Shown: piece by piece, positions 62,296-64,000 of the stretch
Layout: the number at the start of each line of letters is the position of its first letter
Numbering within the stretch: position 1 is the stretch's first letter
NCBI GenBank assembly: GCA_025345505.1
Contig: JANVCC010000073.1
Span: 314,589-378,588, forward strand
Direction: 5' to 3'
Source: Todiramphus chloris collaris
Taxonomy: Eukaryota > Chordata > Aves > Coraciiformes > Alcedinidae
DNA: 64,000 nucleotides
Notes under the pieces: model-generated
What the model saw: only the letters and a program-made list of their open reading frames with translations
What the model was told of the DNA's origin: nothing
The model's database searches: none
Translations under genes and position numbers: made by a program

Positions 62296-62982
62296 CAGCC
62301 TGGTGAAAAAAGACCTGGGGGTGTTGGTCAAGGGCTGGCTGAATATGAACCAGCGTGTGCCAGGTGGGCAAGAAGGCCACCAGCATCCTGCCTTTTATCA
62401 GCACCAGTGTGGCCAGCAGGAGCAGGGCAGGGATGGTTCCCCTGTACAGGGCACAGGGGAGGACACCCCTCAAATCCTGGGATCGGGTTTGGCCCCTGAC
62501 TCCCAGCAGGACACTGAGGGGCTGGAGCGTGGCCAGAGAAGGGCAACGGAGCTGGGGAAGGTGCTGGAGCACAAGGGTGCTGAGGAGTGGCTGAGGGCCC
62601 TGGGCTTGTTCAGCCTGGAGAGGAGGCTGAGGGGAGACCTTCTGGCTCTGACAGCTCCTGACAGGAGGCTGGAGCCAGGGGGGTTCAGGCTCTGCTCCCA
62701 AGGAACAAGGGACAGGACAAGAGAAGATGCCTCCTGTTCTGTTGCCCCAGGGGAGGTTTATGTTGGAGCTGAGGAGCAATTTCTTCCCCTCCAGGGTTGT
62801 CCAGGGCTGTCCCAGGCTGCCCAGGGCAGTGGTGGAGTCCCCGTGACCCCTGGAGGGGTTTCCAAGCCATGGAGCTGTGGTGCTGAGGGACAGGGGGCAG
62901 TGGTGCCCTGGCAGTGCTGGACGAACAGTGGGACTCAATGAGGTGAAAGGGCTCTCCCACCCAAAACAGTTCTATGGCTCCA
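62296..62982 (+). mobile_element. CR1 LINE 3' portion, plus strand
   Basis: About 690 bases in CR1 order: 'aaaaaagacctgggggtgtt', 'ggagcgtggccagagaaggg', 'gttcagcctggagaggaggc', 'tgaggggagaccttctggct', 'ccaggggaggtttatgttgg', 'ggctgcccagggcagtggtg', 'gtgaaagggctctcccaccc' to 'cagttctatggctcc'. It is the longest mobile element in the window, 5'-truncated, with the reverse transcriptase missing or broken. It shares the unusual words 'ggtttccaagcc' and 'gtgctgagggacagggggca' with the minus-strand copy at 58,249, so both belong to one subfamily. Confidence 0.93.
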
Positions 62983-63200
62983 TGACACTGTGTGCCTTGG
63001 CTCAGCTGGGGGAGATGGGAGAAGATATTTTCTCGATAGCATCTCTGCAAACTGCCCCAGGCTCTGCCAGTCCTTCATCTTCCGGGAGCATGCAGAGACC
63101 GGGGCAAGGTGGGAGAGGACCCATAATGCCAATGGCTCCTGCCATGGCCTCAGCACAGGCCATCCCTGAGAGGCATGGCACTGCCGCAGCCCTGCCCTGG

Positions 63201-63236
63201 CACGGGGGCACGCACGGGGGCACGCACGGGGGCACG
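63201..63236. repeat. 12-bp minisatellite (cacgggggcacg)3
   Basis: Three perfect copies of cacgggggcacg followed by a partial one. The G5 runs, one per unit, could support a G-quadruplex. Confidence 0.92.
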
Positions 63237-64000
63237 GCACGGGGCCGGGGGTGCCAGCGTTGTGCCCCCGCACCGCTGCGGCTGTCACACCCACCCGCTC
63301 CCACATCAGTCACACAAACCACTCCTTGCGCCAAGTACTGATCCAATTTGTGGCTGTTTCCATAACAACCTCCCAGCGCTTTCTGGTCCTTTCTGTCACT
63401 GCGTGGATGCCGCTTCGGCGTGCTAGGGACGCTCCGGCCTGGGCTGAGCATCACCACAAACCCCTGGCTCCGGGGTGCGAGGGGTGCTCGCTTGCTGCTC
63501 ACTTGCCAGGGCACACTGAGTGAGTTTCCCCCAATCTGGAAGTGTTTTTTTTCCCATCAGAGGGACATAGCGCGGCTTGGATGGGGGGAAGGAAGCCCCC
63601 AAGGACAGTAGTTGACCCAGGTGTGTAGGCATCTCATGGGGGTCCCCAGGAGCTGCTCAGCTTTGTGTGGATGTAGCACTGCCTGGGATGCACAGTGCCA
63701 GAGCAGTGGCCCCGAAGGCCCCTGTCAGGGCTGGCAGTCAGAGACATGCTCCCACCCCACTTCTCCTGCCAGAGACCCCATCACCCCCAGGCCTGGCTCC
63801 TGCAGCATCCCATGGCTCTCACACAGGCACCAGCCCCAAGAAATCCCCCCACAGCCGCCCATCTCCCACCGCACCAGTGCATGGCTCTGGGAGACCGGTC
63901 CCCTCCCTGCTCAGCCTCCCATGCACAGGGACAGCCTTGCATCCCCTACCCAGCCCCAGCCCCATCACCCCAGGGGGGCTGCTCAGCCCCAGGAACACCC

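Overview
This is vertebrate nuclear DNA and almost certainly avian. It carries vertebrate genes split by GT-AG introns. It also has several CR1-type LINE tails with the typical 3' end (gene-strand wording 'ttccaacc..a...ttctatgatt'), and GC-rich short introns beside AT-rich intergenic islands. A crocodilian or turtle cannot be strictly excluded, because CR1 is shared by them. The species cannot be named from the sequence alone. There are no bacterial operons, CRISPR arrays, tRNAs or rRNAs.

Region 1 (1-14,960): the 3' two-thirds of MID2 (TRIM1), plus strand. Seven coding exons lie at 814-921, 4356-4504, 4992-5119, 5674-5817, 8620-8781, 13933-14140 and 14340-14742. They join in phase to 434 codons including the stop, and encode the end of the coiled coil, the COS box, the fibronectin type III domain and the C-terminal PRY-SPRY (B30.2) domain. 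The RING and B-box exons lie to the left of the window. A canonical poly(A) signal follows 190 bases after the stop.

Region 2 (about 15,000-52,300): about 37 kb in which I recognise no protein-coding gene. GC-rich, repeat-poor DNA alternates with AT-rich islands that contain homeodomain-type TAATTA cores; these are candidate conserved regulatory elements. An assembly gap of exactly 100 N sits inside a poly-T run at 36,002-36,176.

Region 3 (52,300-64,000): a CpG-rich promoter and first coding exon (52,693-52,954, plus strand) of NHSL2, a Nance-Horan-syndrome-family gene, followed by the start of its large first intron. The 5' splice site of this exon lies in a 25-26 bp sequence repeated three times, so three identical GTAAGG donors stand in tandem. 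The intron carries two CR1 copies of the same type in inverted orientation.

MID2 and NHSL2 act in different processes: MID2 is a microtubule-bound ubiquitin ligase, and NHS-family proteins regulate WAVE/actin. Their human orthologues are both on the X chromosome long arm but far apart, which fits the avian chromosome 4/4A block that corresponds to human Xq. The direct MID2-NHSL2 adjacency seen here depends on the scaffold join across the poly-T gap. I found no exotic undescribed system; the most checkable novelties are the tandem splice donors, the intergenic AT islands, the gap and a few small duplications.
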